The notes: a model not told the origin generated them from the letters alone. 8,377 bases of DNA from an uncultured Phenylobacterium sp. (GCA_945952175.1 CAMFHW010000161.1:1-8377), one strand, 5' to 3'. Counted from the first letter of the stretch, positions 1 through 6,376 are shown. A program made the numbers and translations.

Positions 1-1
1 C

Positions 2-124
2 AAGGATCCGCCGATCAACGGCGCGTCGAACTGCCCCAGCGGTCCCTGCAACGGGAACACCTGGCCGCAGCTGTACGACGCCCTGGGTCGCTACATCTTC
101 GTGGGCGTCTCGGCCGACTTCTAA
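2..124 (+). CDS. TonB-dependent receptor, C-terminal fragment
   Basis: This is the 3' end of a gene that begins left of the window; 40 codons and a TAA stop at 122-124 are visible. The readable end, YDALGRYIFVGVSADF, has the alternating pattern of a last outer-membrane beta-strand and finishes on a terminal phenylalanine, as beta-barrel proteins do for recognition by the BAM machinery. The phrase 'YDxLGRxxxxGVxxxF' is typical of TonB-dependent receptors, which import siderophores, sugars or other large substrates across the outer membrane and are numerous in Caulobacterales. Two cysteines in the preceding stretch (CPSGPC) could form a disulfide in an extracellular loop. The substrate cannot be told from this fragment. 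A strong terminator follows 22 bases after the stop, so this ends its transcript. Confidence 0.75.
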   Translation, partial: KDPPINGASNCPSGPCNGNTWPQLYDALGRYIFVGVSADF

Positions 125-146
125 GCCAGCGCCCAGCTTCGAGATC

Positions 147-179
147 GGGGGCGGCGGAGCGATCCGCCGCCCCCTTTTT
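147..179 (+). terminator. Rho-independent terminator of the TonB-receptor gene
   Basis: A perfect 12-bp stem (147-158 pairing with 163-174, arms GGGGGCGGCGGA and TCCGCCGCCCCC) encloses a GCGA loop of the stable GNRA type and is followed at once by five T residues (175-179) and then CTT. It lies 22 bases after the receptor stop codon, in the right orientation. It separates the receptor transcript from the protease gene that starts at 316. Confidence 0.93.
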
Positions 180-315
180 CTTGGGTCGAGGCCCCGGGGG
201 CTTTCCCATCGGAACGTGCTGGCCCGGGCCGGCCGCGATCTTCCGTGGGCGCACCGACGCATTCCCTTCCCACGCCGCGCGCTCTAGGCTCCCTTTCCCC
301 CGGGGAGGGACGACC

Positions 316-1341
316 ATGGATGACGCCCGATGGGCGCGACGCGATCTGCTGATGACGGCCGCTGCGGCCGGGTTGGCCGGCTGCGCGCCCTTCCGCGAGC
401 GCAACCTCGTCACCATCAACCTGGCCGACGTTCAGCCGCCGGTGGTCGCCCAGAAGCCGGAAGACGCCGGCGCCCTGCTGGAGACCGCCTTCGACCAGGC
501 CCGGCGCATGACCGTGCCCGTGGCGCTCGACAGTCACGGCCCCTTCCAGTTCGTGGTCGACACCGGCGCCAACCGTTCGGTGGTCTCGGCGGAGCTGGCC
601 CAGCGACTGGGCCTCAAGGTCGACGGCAATGCGCCGGTCCATGGCATCGCCGGGGTCGAGCCGGCCACGCTCTACCGGGTGGATCGTATGCGGGTCGCTT
701 CGGGCTTGCAGCTGCCCGGCCTGCCGGGCGCCAAGCTGGGCGCCGCCGGCCTGCTGGGCGTCGACGTGTTGGAGGACCGCCGCGTCACCCTCGACTTCAT
801 CTCCAACCGCTTCGAGATCGCCACCTCCGCCCAGGGCGCCAGCATCGGCCAGGGACATGACACGCGCCTGGGCGAGGCCGGGCCGCAGATCGTGAAGGTC
901 TCCGCCCGCTACCGGTTCGGCCAGCTGGTCATCGTCGGCGCCGAGGTGGCCGGCGTCCCGGTCTCGGCCTTCCTGGATTCGGGGTCGCAGATCAGCGTCG
1001 GCAATCTCGCTCTGCGCGAAGCGGTCCTGCGCCAGATGCCCGAACTGGCCGAACGGTTCGTGGAGGTGCCGTTGGTCAGCGCCACCGGTCAGATCGCGCG
1101 CGGAGAGCTCGCCTTGCTGCCGTCCCTGAGGCTGGGGGCGCTGAAGCTCCAGCGCCTGCTGGCGGTGTTCGCCGACCTGCACATCTTCAAGCTCTGGGAG
1201 TTGCAGGACCGACCCTCGATCCTGATCGGCATCGACGTGCTGCGGCAGTTCCAGAACGTCGTCCTGGACTTCGGCCGGCGCGAGGTGACCTTCCAGGCTC
1301 CGCCGAGCAAGCGGGCGCGCAACGATCCTCGGACGCCTTAG
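316..1341 (+). CDS. Retropepsin-like aspartyl protease, putative lipoprotein with two DT/SG domains
   Basis: This encodes 341 residues. The ATG at 316 is chosen because GGGGAGGGA (302-310) sits just upstream at Shine-Dalgarno distance; the frame is open further left to 181 but lacks comparable signals. The N-terminus holds a twin arginine (R8-R9-D-L-L-M), a short hydrophobic stretch and a lipobox LAGC with Cys23, suggesting Tat-type export and lipidation; without lipidation it would still be a periplasmic protein. Two retropepsin-like domains follow. The first has the catalytic motif D82-T-G in FVVDTGANRSVV and ends with LLGVDVLEDRRVTLDF. The second has D221-S-G in AFLDSGSQISV and ends with LIGIDVLRQFQNVVLDF. 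Each domain thus has the flap-side hydrophobic-hydrophobic-G motif expected of the family, so one chain could form the pseudo-dimer that retroviral proteases make from two. The substrate is unknown. Its stop overlaps that of sppA. Confidence 0.85.
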   Translation: MDDARWARRDLLMTAAAAGLAGCAPFRERNLVTINLADVQPPVVAQKPEDAGALLETAFDQARRMTVPVALDSHGPFQFVVDTGANRSVVSAELAQRLGLKVDGNAPVHGIAGVEPATLYRVDRMRVASGLQLPGLPGAKLGAAGLLGVDVLEDRRVTLDFISNRFEIATSAQGASIGQGHDTRLGEAGPQIVKVSARYRFGQLVIVGAEVAGVPVSAFLDSGSQISVGNLALREAVLRQMPELAERFVEVPLVSATGQIARGELALLPSLRLGALKLQRLLAVFADLHIFKLWELQDRPSILIGIDVLRQFQNVVLDFGRREVTFQAPPSKRARNDPRTP

Positions 1342-3113
1342 CGCACCGGCGTCGGGGCCATCACCGTCGAGCCCTGGACGCCCAGGCGGCTCTTCGCCAT
1401 CTCATCCAGCAGACCCTGGGCGCGCGGGTCGCCCAGCACCCACGCGGCGGCGGCCAGCCCGCGGATCGAGGTCGCCGAGACGCCGAAGGCCTTCTGCAGG
1501 GCCTCGAAGGGCGAGGTCTGGGTGTTCATGCGCTTCAGGCGCGCCTCGCCCTGGATTCCGGCCAGCGCCTTGGCCTTGTCCACGGCCTGGTAGAAGCCGC
1601 CGATCTCGTCGACGAGACCGAGGCTCTTGGCCTGGGCGCCGGTCCAGACCCGACCCTTGGCGATCTCGCGCACCCGGGTTTCGGGCAAGCCGCGGCCCTC
1701 CGCGACGCGGGTGACGAAATTGCCGTAGATCTGGTCCATCCACTTGGCGAAGGCCGCGCGCTGGGCCGGCGTGAACTCCTTGGCCGAGCCGAAGGCGCCG
1801 GCATAGTCGCCGCCGACCCCCAGGCCGCGGATATCGACCCCGAACCGGGCCAGGGCCTCGCCGACCACGAACTTGCCGCCGAACACGCCGATCGAGCCCG
1901 TCAGGCTGGTGGGCTCGGCGACGATGGCCGAGGCCTCGGAGCTGATCCAGTAGCCGCCCGAGGCGGCGTAGGTCCCCATGGAGACCACCACCGGTTTCTT
2001 GGCCGCCTTGGCCGCGCGCACGGCCGCCAGGATCTGTTCGGACGCGGTATCCGAACCGCCGGGCGAATTCACCCGGAACACGATCGCCTTGACCTCCTTG
2101 GCCTCGGCCGCGTCGTAGATCGCTTTCGAGACCGTGTCGGAATAGATGGTCGAACCGCCGGAGAACGGATTGGTCGCGCCGTCGTGGCCGGTGACGATCG
2201 GCCCCTCGGCCTCGACCACGGCGATGACCGGACCCACCGCGGGGCTGGGGTCGCGCGGCTGGCGCACATAGTCGTCGAAGTCGACCAGCTTGGCGTCGGA
2301 GCCCGCCTTGTCGAGCAGGGTCTTCTGCGCCTCGCGCACCTGGCCGACCTTGTCGACCAGCTTCAGCTTCTGCGCCTCCTCGGCCATGTAGGGGCCGGCC
2401 TCGAGCGTCTTGGCGACGGCGTCGGCGGCCTGCTTGCGGTCGGCCGCGGCGGTGGCGACGGCGGTCTGATAGATCGAGCCCATCCAGGACAGCTCGGACT
2501 CGCGGTGGGCCGGTGTGTAGTCGTCGTAGAGATAGCCGTTGACCGCGTTCTTGTACTCGTAACGCTGCTCGTAATTGGCCTTCACGCCGTACTTGTCGAA
2601 GAAGCGCTTGAAGAAGATGTCCTCGGAGCTCGCGCCGGTCACCTGGAACGACGACCCGGGCTGCATCCAGAACTCGTCAGCCGAGGCGCCCAGCATGTAG
2701 GTCGAGGTGACCATGCCGGAGGGGTAGAGCCCCTGGCTGTGGGCCAGCACCGGCTTGCCGGTGGCGCGGAAGCGCTTGACCGCGAGACGGATCTCGTCGG
2801 CCGCCGCGGGCTCGATGCCGCCTTCCGGGAGGCGGATCATGAGGGCGCGGATGTGGTCGTCGGTCTCGGCGCGCTTCAGGGTCTGGATGACGCTCAGCAC
2901 CGACAGCGAACGCCGCCCGATGGCGGCAAGCGGATTGCTGGGCTCCTGATCGGAGAGCGGCTGGCGCAGGTCGAGGTCCAACACGGCGTGGGCCGGGGTG
3001 GGCTCGGGCTTGGCGGCGCTGGCCGCCATCACGATCAGGACGAAGGGCACGCCCACCAGGAACAGGACCAGGCCTGCGAAGACGCCGGCCGCGGTGATGA
3101 GAAACTGCTTCAT
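1338..3113 (-). CDS. sppA: Signal peptide peptidase SppA, 67-kDa type
   Basis: This encodes 591 residues, close to the long (E. coli type, about 618-residue) SppA class. SppA is a membrane-anchored serine protease that degrades signal peptides after leader peptidase has released them. One N-terminal transmembrane anchor covers about residues 4-31. The N-terminal ClpP-like domain (about 45-260) contains YEYKNAVNGY, whose Lys188 matches the general-base lysine of E. coli SppA. The C-terminal domain (about 295-515) contains FRVNSPGG and then GTYAASGGYWISS, whose Ser385 matches the nucleophile; TSLTGSIGVFGG follows as in the family. Both catalytic residues are present, so the enzyme looks functional. 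The ATG at 3113 gives the expected anchor directly, but no Shine-Dalgarno is seen; a hairpin occupies that place. It lies 113 bp downstream of the PhyH gene on the same strand. Co-transcription is possible but functionally unexplained. Confidence 0.95.
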   Translation of the reverse strand: MKQFLITAAGVFAGLVLFLVGVPFVLIVMAASAAKPEPTPAHAVLDLDLRQPLSDQEPSNPLAAIGRRSLSVLSVIQTLKRAETDDHIRALMIRLPEGGIEPAAADEIRLAVKRFRATGKPVLAHSQGLYPSGMVTSTYMLGASADEFWMQPGSSFQVTGASSEDIFFKRFFDKYGVKANYEQRYEYKNAVNGYLYDDYTPAHRESELSWMGSIYQTAVATAAADRKQAADAVAKTLEAGPYMAEEAQKLKLVDKVGQVREAQKTLLDKAGSDAKLVDFDDYVRQPRDPSPAVGPVIAVVEAEGPIVTGHDGATNPFSGGSTIYSDTVSKAIYDAAEAKEVKAIVFRVNSPGGSDTASEQILAAVRAAKAAKKPVVVSMGTYAASGGYWISSEASAIVAEPTSLTGSIGVFGGKFVVGEALARFGVDIRGLGVGGDYAGAFGSAKEFTPAQRAAFAKWMDQIYGNFVTRVAEGRGLPETRVREIAKGRVWTGAQAKSLGLVDEIGGFYQAVDKAKALAGIQGEARLKRMNTQTSPFEALQKAFGVSATSIRGLAAAAWVLGDPRAQGLLDEMAKSRLGVQGSTVMAPTPVR

Positions 3114-3120
3114 GGCTTGC

Positions 3121-3151
3121 CCGGGACGAGGAGGAGCGCGAACCGTCCCGG
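3121..3151 (-). other. Hairpin in the sppA 5' leader
   Basis: A perfect 8-bp inverted repeat (CCGGGACG at 3121-3128, CGTCCCGG at 3144-3151) with a 15-base loop ends 7 bases before the sppA ATG, so it covers the position of a Shine-Dalgarno. In the sppA mRNA sense the loop reads CTCCTCCT-like, i.e. similar to the 16S anti-Shine-Dalgarno rather than to a ribosome binding site. It may limit or gate translation of sppA; this is inference from position only. Confidence 0.4.
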
Positions 3152-3206
3152 CTTACACGCAAATCACCGCGCGCCGCCAGCACGCGCCGCGTTTGGCCAG
3201 CCGATT

Positions 3207-3226
3207 CGGCGGAAAGTCGTCCGCCG
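3207..3226 (-). terminator. Hairpin directly after the PhyH stop codon, weak terminator or mRNA 3' structure
   Basis: A perfect 7-bp stem (CGGCGGA at 3207-3213, TCCGCCG at 3220-3226) with a 6-base loop starts immediately after the PhyH-gene TGA (3227-3229). On the minus strand no T-run follows, so it is more likely an mRNA-stabilising structure or a partial, Rho-dependent end than a classical terminator. Read-through into sppA is therefore possible. Confidence 0.4.
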
Positions 3227-3988
3227 TCAGCCGATCGTGACCTGCTCGCCGTCGCGCAGCAGGGGGATGGCGTTGCGGCGCAGGTGGTGGGTGCCCGGAT
3301 TGACGATGGCCTCGGCGGAATACTGCGCCAGGTAGACCCGGCGCATCTTCGAGGTCTGGTTCGAGCCGGTGGCGTGCAGCAGGCGGCTGGAGAAGGCCAC
3401 CACGCTGCCGGCCGGAACCTCGACGGTCACCGCGGCGTCGGAATCGGTCCAGCCGACCAGGTCGTTGCTGCCTGGTTGCTTGGCGTGGGGCAGGACCTGC
3501 TCGCGGGATTCCGGCACGGCGGAGAAGGGCAGGAGTCGCACGGTGCCGTTCTCGACCGGGGCGTCGTCCAGCGGGCACCAGCAGGTCAGGTAGGGCTTGT
3601 GGTCTTTCGGCCCGCCGTAGGTGTTCATGTAGCCGGAGTCCTGATGCCAGGCGAACGGCAGGCCGCCGTCCGGTCCCTTCACGACGTACTGGTCGAAGAA
3701 GAAATAGACGTCGTCGCCCAAGGTGGCGCGGCAGATCCTGGCCATGGTGTCGCTGAACAGCATCGAGCGCAGGGCCGGCTGCTGGCGCTGGCATTCGTTG
3801 GCGAAGTAGCGGCGGCCGCGATGGGTGATGCCGATGCTGTCGACGCCCATCTCGTCCATCTTCGCGTCCTCGCGGGCGATGAAGCTCTCGCACTGCTCGC
3901 GCAGGAGATCGAGCATGGGGCCAACCAGGGCGGCCTCGAACACGGCGTAGCCCTCGGTGGCGAACTGTTCGCGCTGCTGGTCGTACAT
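3227..3988 (-). CDS. Phytanoyl-CoA dioxygenase (PhyH) family Fe(II)/2-oxoglutarate oxygenase
   Basis: This encodes 253 residues of the PhyH family, which use Fe(II), O2 and 2-oxoglutarate to hydroxylate small molecules, releasing succinate and CO2. The iron-binding facial triad is visible: H115-x-D117 in AWHQDSGY and the distal H205 in SRLLHATGSN. R216 or R217 in MRRVYLAQYS is the expected 2-oxoglutarate carboxylate anchor. The chain starts with the usual family opening (QREQFATEGYAVFEAAL). The ATG at 3988 has a strong Shine-Dalgarno (GGGAGG, complement of 3995-4000) six bases upstream. Length is slightly short for the family but complete. It is divergent from the LysR gene at 4085 with under 100 bp between, the usual layout for a LysR target. 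The substrate cannot be assigned: the family covers ectoine, proline, fatty acyl-CoA and natural-product substrates. EctD (ectoine hydroxylase) seems unlikely because no ect genes are adjacent. Confidence 0.88.
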   Translation of the reverse strand: MYDQQREQFATEGYAVFEAALVGPMLDLLREQCESFIAREDAKMDEMGVDSIGITHRGRRYFANECQRQQPALRSMLFSDTMARICRATLGDDVYFFFDQYVVKGPDGGLPFAWHQDSGYMNTYGGPKDHKPYLTCWCPLDDAPVENGTVRLLPFSAVPESREQVLPHAKQPGSNDLVGWTDSDAAVTVEVPAGSVVAFSSRLLHATGSNQTSKMRRVYLAQYSAEAIVNPGTHHLRRNAIPLLRDGEQVTIG

Positions 3989-4041
3989 GCGGAACCTCCC
4001 TGGTTGCGGTCAGGGTCGCGCCGACGAGCCATAGGATCAAA

Positions 4042-4055
4042 TCGAATTCTTTCGA
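4042..4055. promoter_or_regulatory. Possible LysR-type operator in the PhyH/LysR divergent spacer
   Basis: The 96-bp divergent spacer is the only AT-rich pocket between the two genes. It contains an inverted repeat TCGAA (4042-4046) and TTCGA (4051-4055) separated by four bases. LysR regulators usually bind a dyad of T-N11-A form; this one is T-N12-A, so the match is imperfect. The location about 30 bp before the LysR start and about 55 bp before the PhyH start fits a shared operator. Confidence 0.3.
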
Positions 4056-4084
4056 CAGTTCATGCATCAATGTTATGGACGACC

Positions 4085-5008
4085 ATGCGCATGCGGCAGG
4101 TCGAAGCGTTTCGGGCCGTGATGATGAGCGGCGGGGTCACCGCGGCCGCCCAGATGCTGAACGTCAGCCAGCCGGCGGTCAGCCGCCTGATCGCCGACCT
4201 GGAGCACGAGGTTGGCTTCTCGCTCTTCGAACGGCGCGGCGGGCGGGTCTTCCCGACCGGCCAGGCCCAGGCCCTGTACGAGGCGGTGCAACGGAGCTTC
4301 ACGGGCCTCGACCTCCTGGACCAGGCGGCCCGCCGGATCCGGGCCCATCCGGTGGGGACCATCCGCGTCGCCGCCCTGGCGGCCCTGGCGGCGGGCGTCC
4401 TGCCGCCGGTGATCGCCGCCTTCCAGGCGCGCTATCCCGACATCCGCGTGACCGTGGAGTCGCTGGGCCAGAGGGGTGTGCTCGACCGGGTGTTCCTGGG
4501 CCAGGCCGATCTCGGGCTGGCGGTGGCCGCGCCGCCGCGCGTCGGGGTGGCGAGCGCGCCCCTGGCGGAGGCGGAATATGTCTGCCTGCTGCCCGCCGGT
4601 CACAGGCTGGCCGCGTCAGAGGCGGTCGACGTCGTGGACTTGGCGGGCGAAACCTTCATCGGCCCGATGCACGAGGCCGACGCCCTGTGGTTCGGAATCG
4701 ACGAGGTGCTGGCGCGCCACGGCGTGTCGGTCGAACGGCGGCTGGAGACCCAGCATTCCTTCGCGGCCTACGCCTTCGTCGAGGCGGGCCTGGGGGTGAC
4801 GGTGGTCGAGCCGTTCTCCGCGCCGCTGTTCCACCGGCTGGGCGTGGTGGTGAAGCCGTTCCGGCCGGCGCTGAGCGTCGGCTTCGCCCTGTTCGAGCCG
4901 GAGATCGGACCGACCCCGCCGGTCATCGACGAGTTCCGGACGGCGGTGCTGGCCGCGGGCGACGAGCGGCTGGCGATGACGGCCCGGCTGGCCCGCGGGC
5001 GCCCCTAG
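4085..5008 (+). CDS. LysR-family transcriptional regulator, opine/OccR-NocR-like
   Basis: This encodes 307 residues, the normal LysR length. The N-terminal winged helix-turn-helix (about residues 4-62) reads RQVEAFRAVMMSGGVTAAAQ then NVSQPAVSRLIADLEHEVG then LFERRGG, a standard LysR start. The opening 'RQVEAFRAVM..G..TAAA' is characteristic of the OccR/NocR group, which senses opines or other amino-acid derivatives. The C-terminal periplasmic-binding-protein-like effector domain runs from about residue 92 (GTIRVAALAALAAGVLPPVI) to the end. The start is uncertain among in-frame ATGs at 4070, 4085 and 4091; none has a good Shine-Dalgarno, and 4085 best matches family N-termini. It is divergent from the PhyH oxygenase, so it probably controls that gene and itself. 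Its TAG stop (5006-5008) interlocks with the stop of the converging gene. Confidence 0.92.
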   Translation: MRMRQVEAFRAVMMSGGVTAAAQMLNVSQPAVSRLIADLEHEVGFSLFERRGGRVFPTGQAQALYEAVQRSFTGLDLLDQAARRIRAHPVGTIRVAALAALAAGVLPPVIAAFQARYPDIRVTVESLGQRGVLDRVFLGQADLGLAVAAPPRVGVASAPLAEAEYVCLLPAGHRLAASEAVDVVDLAGETFIGPMHEADALWFGIDEVLARHGVSVERRLETQHSFAAYAFVEAGLGVTVVEPFSAPLFHRLGVVVKPFRPALSVGFALFEPEIGPTPPVIDEFRTAVLAAGDERLAMTARLARGRP

Positions 5009-5385
5009 CGCATTTCCGCCGAAGCGGGCGCGGTCCAGACCAGCCGCCGGACGAGATCCAGGGTCAGGGGCTGGCTCGCCTGCAGGCCGTGCAGGTCGTG
5101 GATGGCGTCGAGGCCGATCGACGACAGGCGCGCCTCGCCCGGCTGACCTTCATGGCTCGGAAGGATCAGGGCCGCGTTCATCTGCGGCGCCTTGATAAGC
5201 AGCATCTGGATCACCCGGCGCGCCTTGGCGGGTGACTGAGCCAGCTTAGAATCGCGACGCACCGCGTCGGCGACCATGCCGAGGACCTCGTCCAGCCCGG
5301 TCGCGGCGATCCGGCGGGCGACCTCGACGGGCATGGCCCCGAGGCCGTCGATCTCCATTACAGATTCATTGAACAGATACAACAT
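5005..5385 (-). CDS. Hypothetical protein, 126 residues
   Basis: I do not recognise this protein. It is soluble-looking, without signal peptide or membrane segment. It has predicted helices around 20-45 (PVEVARRIAATGLDEVLGMV), 50-66 (KLAQSPAKARRVIQMLLI) and 105-118 (PLTLDLVRRLVW), with no cysteines or obvious catalytic motif. Coding is supported by good G/C third-position use through most of its length and by its fit between neighbours: the TAG stop overlaps the LysR stop by four bases. The ATG at 5385 is AT-rich and has no Shine-Dalgarno. The ATG at 5358 (giving MEIDGLGAMP, 117 residues) is equally possible, and the first nine residues look unlike the rest in base use. A minus-strand promoter-like pair and an operator-like inverted repeat lie upstream (5460-5489), so it may be controlled by the divergent TetR regulator. 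Confidence 0.6.
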   Translation of the reverse strand: MLYLFNESVMEIDGLGAMPVEVARRIAATGLDEVLGMVADAVRRDSKLAQSPAKARRVIQMLLIKAPQMNAALILPSHEGQPGEARLSSIGLDAIHDLHGLQASQPLTLDLVRRLVWTAPASAEMR

Positions 5386-5459
5386 TTGAACCGGGCAGCG
5401 GGCGCGATCGCTTGCAGGTTCTTTATTGGGCTGGTGGTTTCAAGAGTTTGAATCAAGTC

Positions 5460-5489
5460 GAAATAGTATTGGGTATGGTTATACTCAAT
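5460..5489. promoter_or_regulatory. Operator-like inverted repeat with minus-strand promoter, between the 126-aa gene and the TetR gene
   Basis: The spacer 5386-5617 is strikingly AT-rich between 5418 and 5490. Arms ATTGGGTAT (5468-5476) and ATACTCAAT (5481-5489), separated by four bases, form an inverted repeat with one mismatch, a size typical of TetR-family operators. On the minus strand, TTGAGT (complement of 5483-5488), a 17-base gap and TATTTC (complement of 5460-5465) form a passable -35/-10 for the 126-residue gene, and the repeat covers its -35 and spacer. The -10 is weak. A repressor here would be expected to act on the minus-strand gene more than on the TetR promoter, which is over 100 bp away. 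Confidence 0.4.
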
Positions 5490-5581
5490 TTGGGGGTGTT
5501 GCGTGTGGCGCCAGGCTAGTTCGAAAGCGAGCCGGAGCGTCGCGCCGGCATAGTGATCCAGTCCCCGGCCGCTAGCGGGTT

Positions 5582-5611
5582 TTGGCGCTGTCCCCTGGTC
5601 TCGGCTACACA
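5582..5611 (+). promoter_or_regulatory. Probable promoter of the TetR gene, leaderless transcript
   Basis: TTGGCGC (5582-5588) and GCTACACA (5604-5611), 15 bases apart, resemble the Caulobacter housekeeping elements TTGACgS and GCTANAWC. Transcription would start about 5617-5618, on or beside the ATG at 5618. That explains the missing Shine-Dalgarno and argues against the alternative in-frame TTG start at 5582, which would lie inside the -35 element. Confidence 0.45.
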
Positions 5612-5617
5612 GCGGGG

Positions 5618-6262
5618 ATGGCGGACGTTCAGACTCAGGCCGAGAAGTATCCGAGGCGGACCGAGCGGCGGCTCAGGACGCGGGGGCGGATCCTGGAGGC
5701 GGCGGCGCGGCTGTTCGACAGCACCGGCTATGGCGGCGCCACGATGAACGCGATCGCCACGGCCGCGGACGTGCACGTCACGACGCTGTTCACCCACTTC
5801 AAGACCAAGCAGGAACTGGCCATCAGCCTCAGCGACCAGGCGGTCGAGCGGCTGGCGCAGCTGATCGCCGAGGCCAAGGGGCGCACGCCGTTCTTCGATT
5901 TCTATCTGGGTCTGGTCCTGGAGACGGCCCGGCAGCTGGGCGGTCAGCCGGCGCCCAGCGTGCCGGTCTGGCGCGAGCTGGGGCAGGATCCCGAACTCGC
6001 CTTCGTCTGGGCGCGATATGAGCGACGCCAGGTCGAGCTTCTCGCCGACTATGTCGCCGCTGAATACCGCCTTGATGCGGGCCGCGACTATCGGCCGGAA
6101 CTGGTGGCGAGCCTAATGCTCGCCGCCTCCTGGGCCTCCCACAGGCGGGTGGCCGCCGAGGGCGGGGCTGCCGGCGCGCCGGATCTGGAGGCGGAGACGG
6201 CGAGGGCGGTGTCCATCGCCATCGAGATGGGCCGCGCGGTGCTGGAGCCGAGGGCGGGCTGA
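5618..6262 (+). CDS. TetR/AcrR-family transcriptional regulator
   Basis: This encodes 214 residues, the usual TetR length. After a charged N-terminal tail (RRTERRLRTRGR) comes the canonical TetR DNA-binding domain: helix 1 ILEAAARLFDSTGYGG (about 25-40), then the helix-turn-helix TMNAIATAADVHVTTLFTHF (42-61) followed by KTKQEL. In most TetR proteins the recognition helix ends YxYF or LYxHF; here it is LFTHF. The rest (about 75-214) is the helical ligand-binding and dimerisation domain; the ligand cannot be predicted. The ATG at 5618 is preferred over the TTG at 5582 because the protein then begins just before the conserved domain and matches a leaderless promoter. The coq4 gene follows 126 bp downstream on the same strand but with its own promoter and an operator-like palindrome, making it the most likely target. 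The opposite-strand gene at 5005-5385 is another. Confidence 0.92.
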   Translation: MADVQTQAEKYPRRTERRLRTRGRILEAAARLFDSTGYGGATMNAIATAADVHVTTLFTHFKTKQELAISLSDQAVERLAQLIAEAKGRTPFFDFYLGLVLETARQLGGQPAPSVPVWRELGQDPELAFVWARYERRQVELLADYVAAEYRLDAGRDYRPELVASLMLAASWASHRRVAAEGGAAGAPDLEAETARAVSIAIEMGRAVLEPRAG

Positions 6263-6326
6263 GCTGCGGAACGCGCGCCTTCGATCTCCACGCAGCGGCG
6301 GGCGCCTCAGTGCGTAGATAATCCTA

Positions 6327-6356
6327 TTGAAATAGAATTATCATGTATGATAGATC
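6327..6356 (+). promoter_or_regulatory. coq4 promoter with embedded repressor-type operator
   Basis: TTGAAAT (6327-6333) and GATAGATC (6349-6356), 15 bases apart, resemble the Caulobacter housekeeping promoter pattern (seven of eight positions in the -10). A perfect inverted repeat TATCAT-GT-ATGATA (6339-6352) fills the spacer and overlaps the -10. A second short palindrome, CTATT-GA-AATAG (6324-6335), covers the -35. This AT-rich block stands out sharply from the surrounding GC-rich DNA. A dimer bound here would block RNA polymerase, as TetR-type repressors do. The predicted start near 6362 leaves a leader of about 27 bases before the coq4 ATG. Confidence 0.5.
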
Positions 6357-6376
6357 AAACTCCACGAATGGAGCGC

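Noticed and set aside
121..1182. Minus-strand 353-codon frame
   Set aside because: It is antisense to the aspartyl protease and runs through the terminator; composition is G/R/Q/H-rich without any motif.
2184..3335. Plus-strand 383-codon frame
   Set aside because: It lies opposite sppA, which has clear catalytic motifs. The frame is long only because GC-rich DNA has few stops, and the product is a low-complexity V/G/L/R/H mix.
3284..4084. Long upstream extension of the LysR frame
   Set aside because: It is antisense to the PhyH gene, and LysR family N-termini begin at or near 4085.
4075..5235. Plus-strand 386-codon frame in another phase over LysR
   Set aside because: It is a frame-shifted shadow of LysR, rich in G/R/P, and the LysR frame has unmistakable domain motifs.
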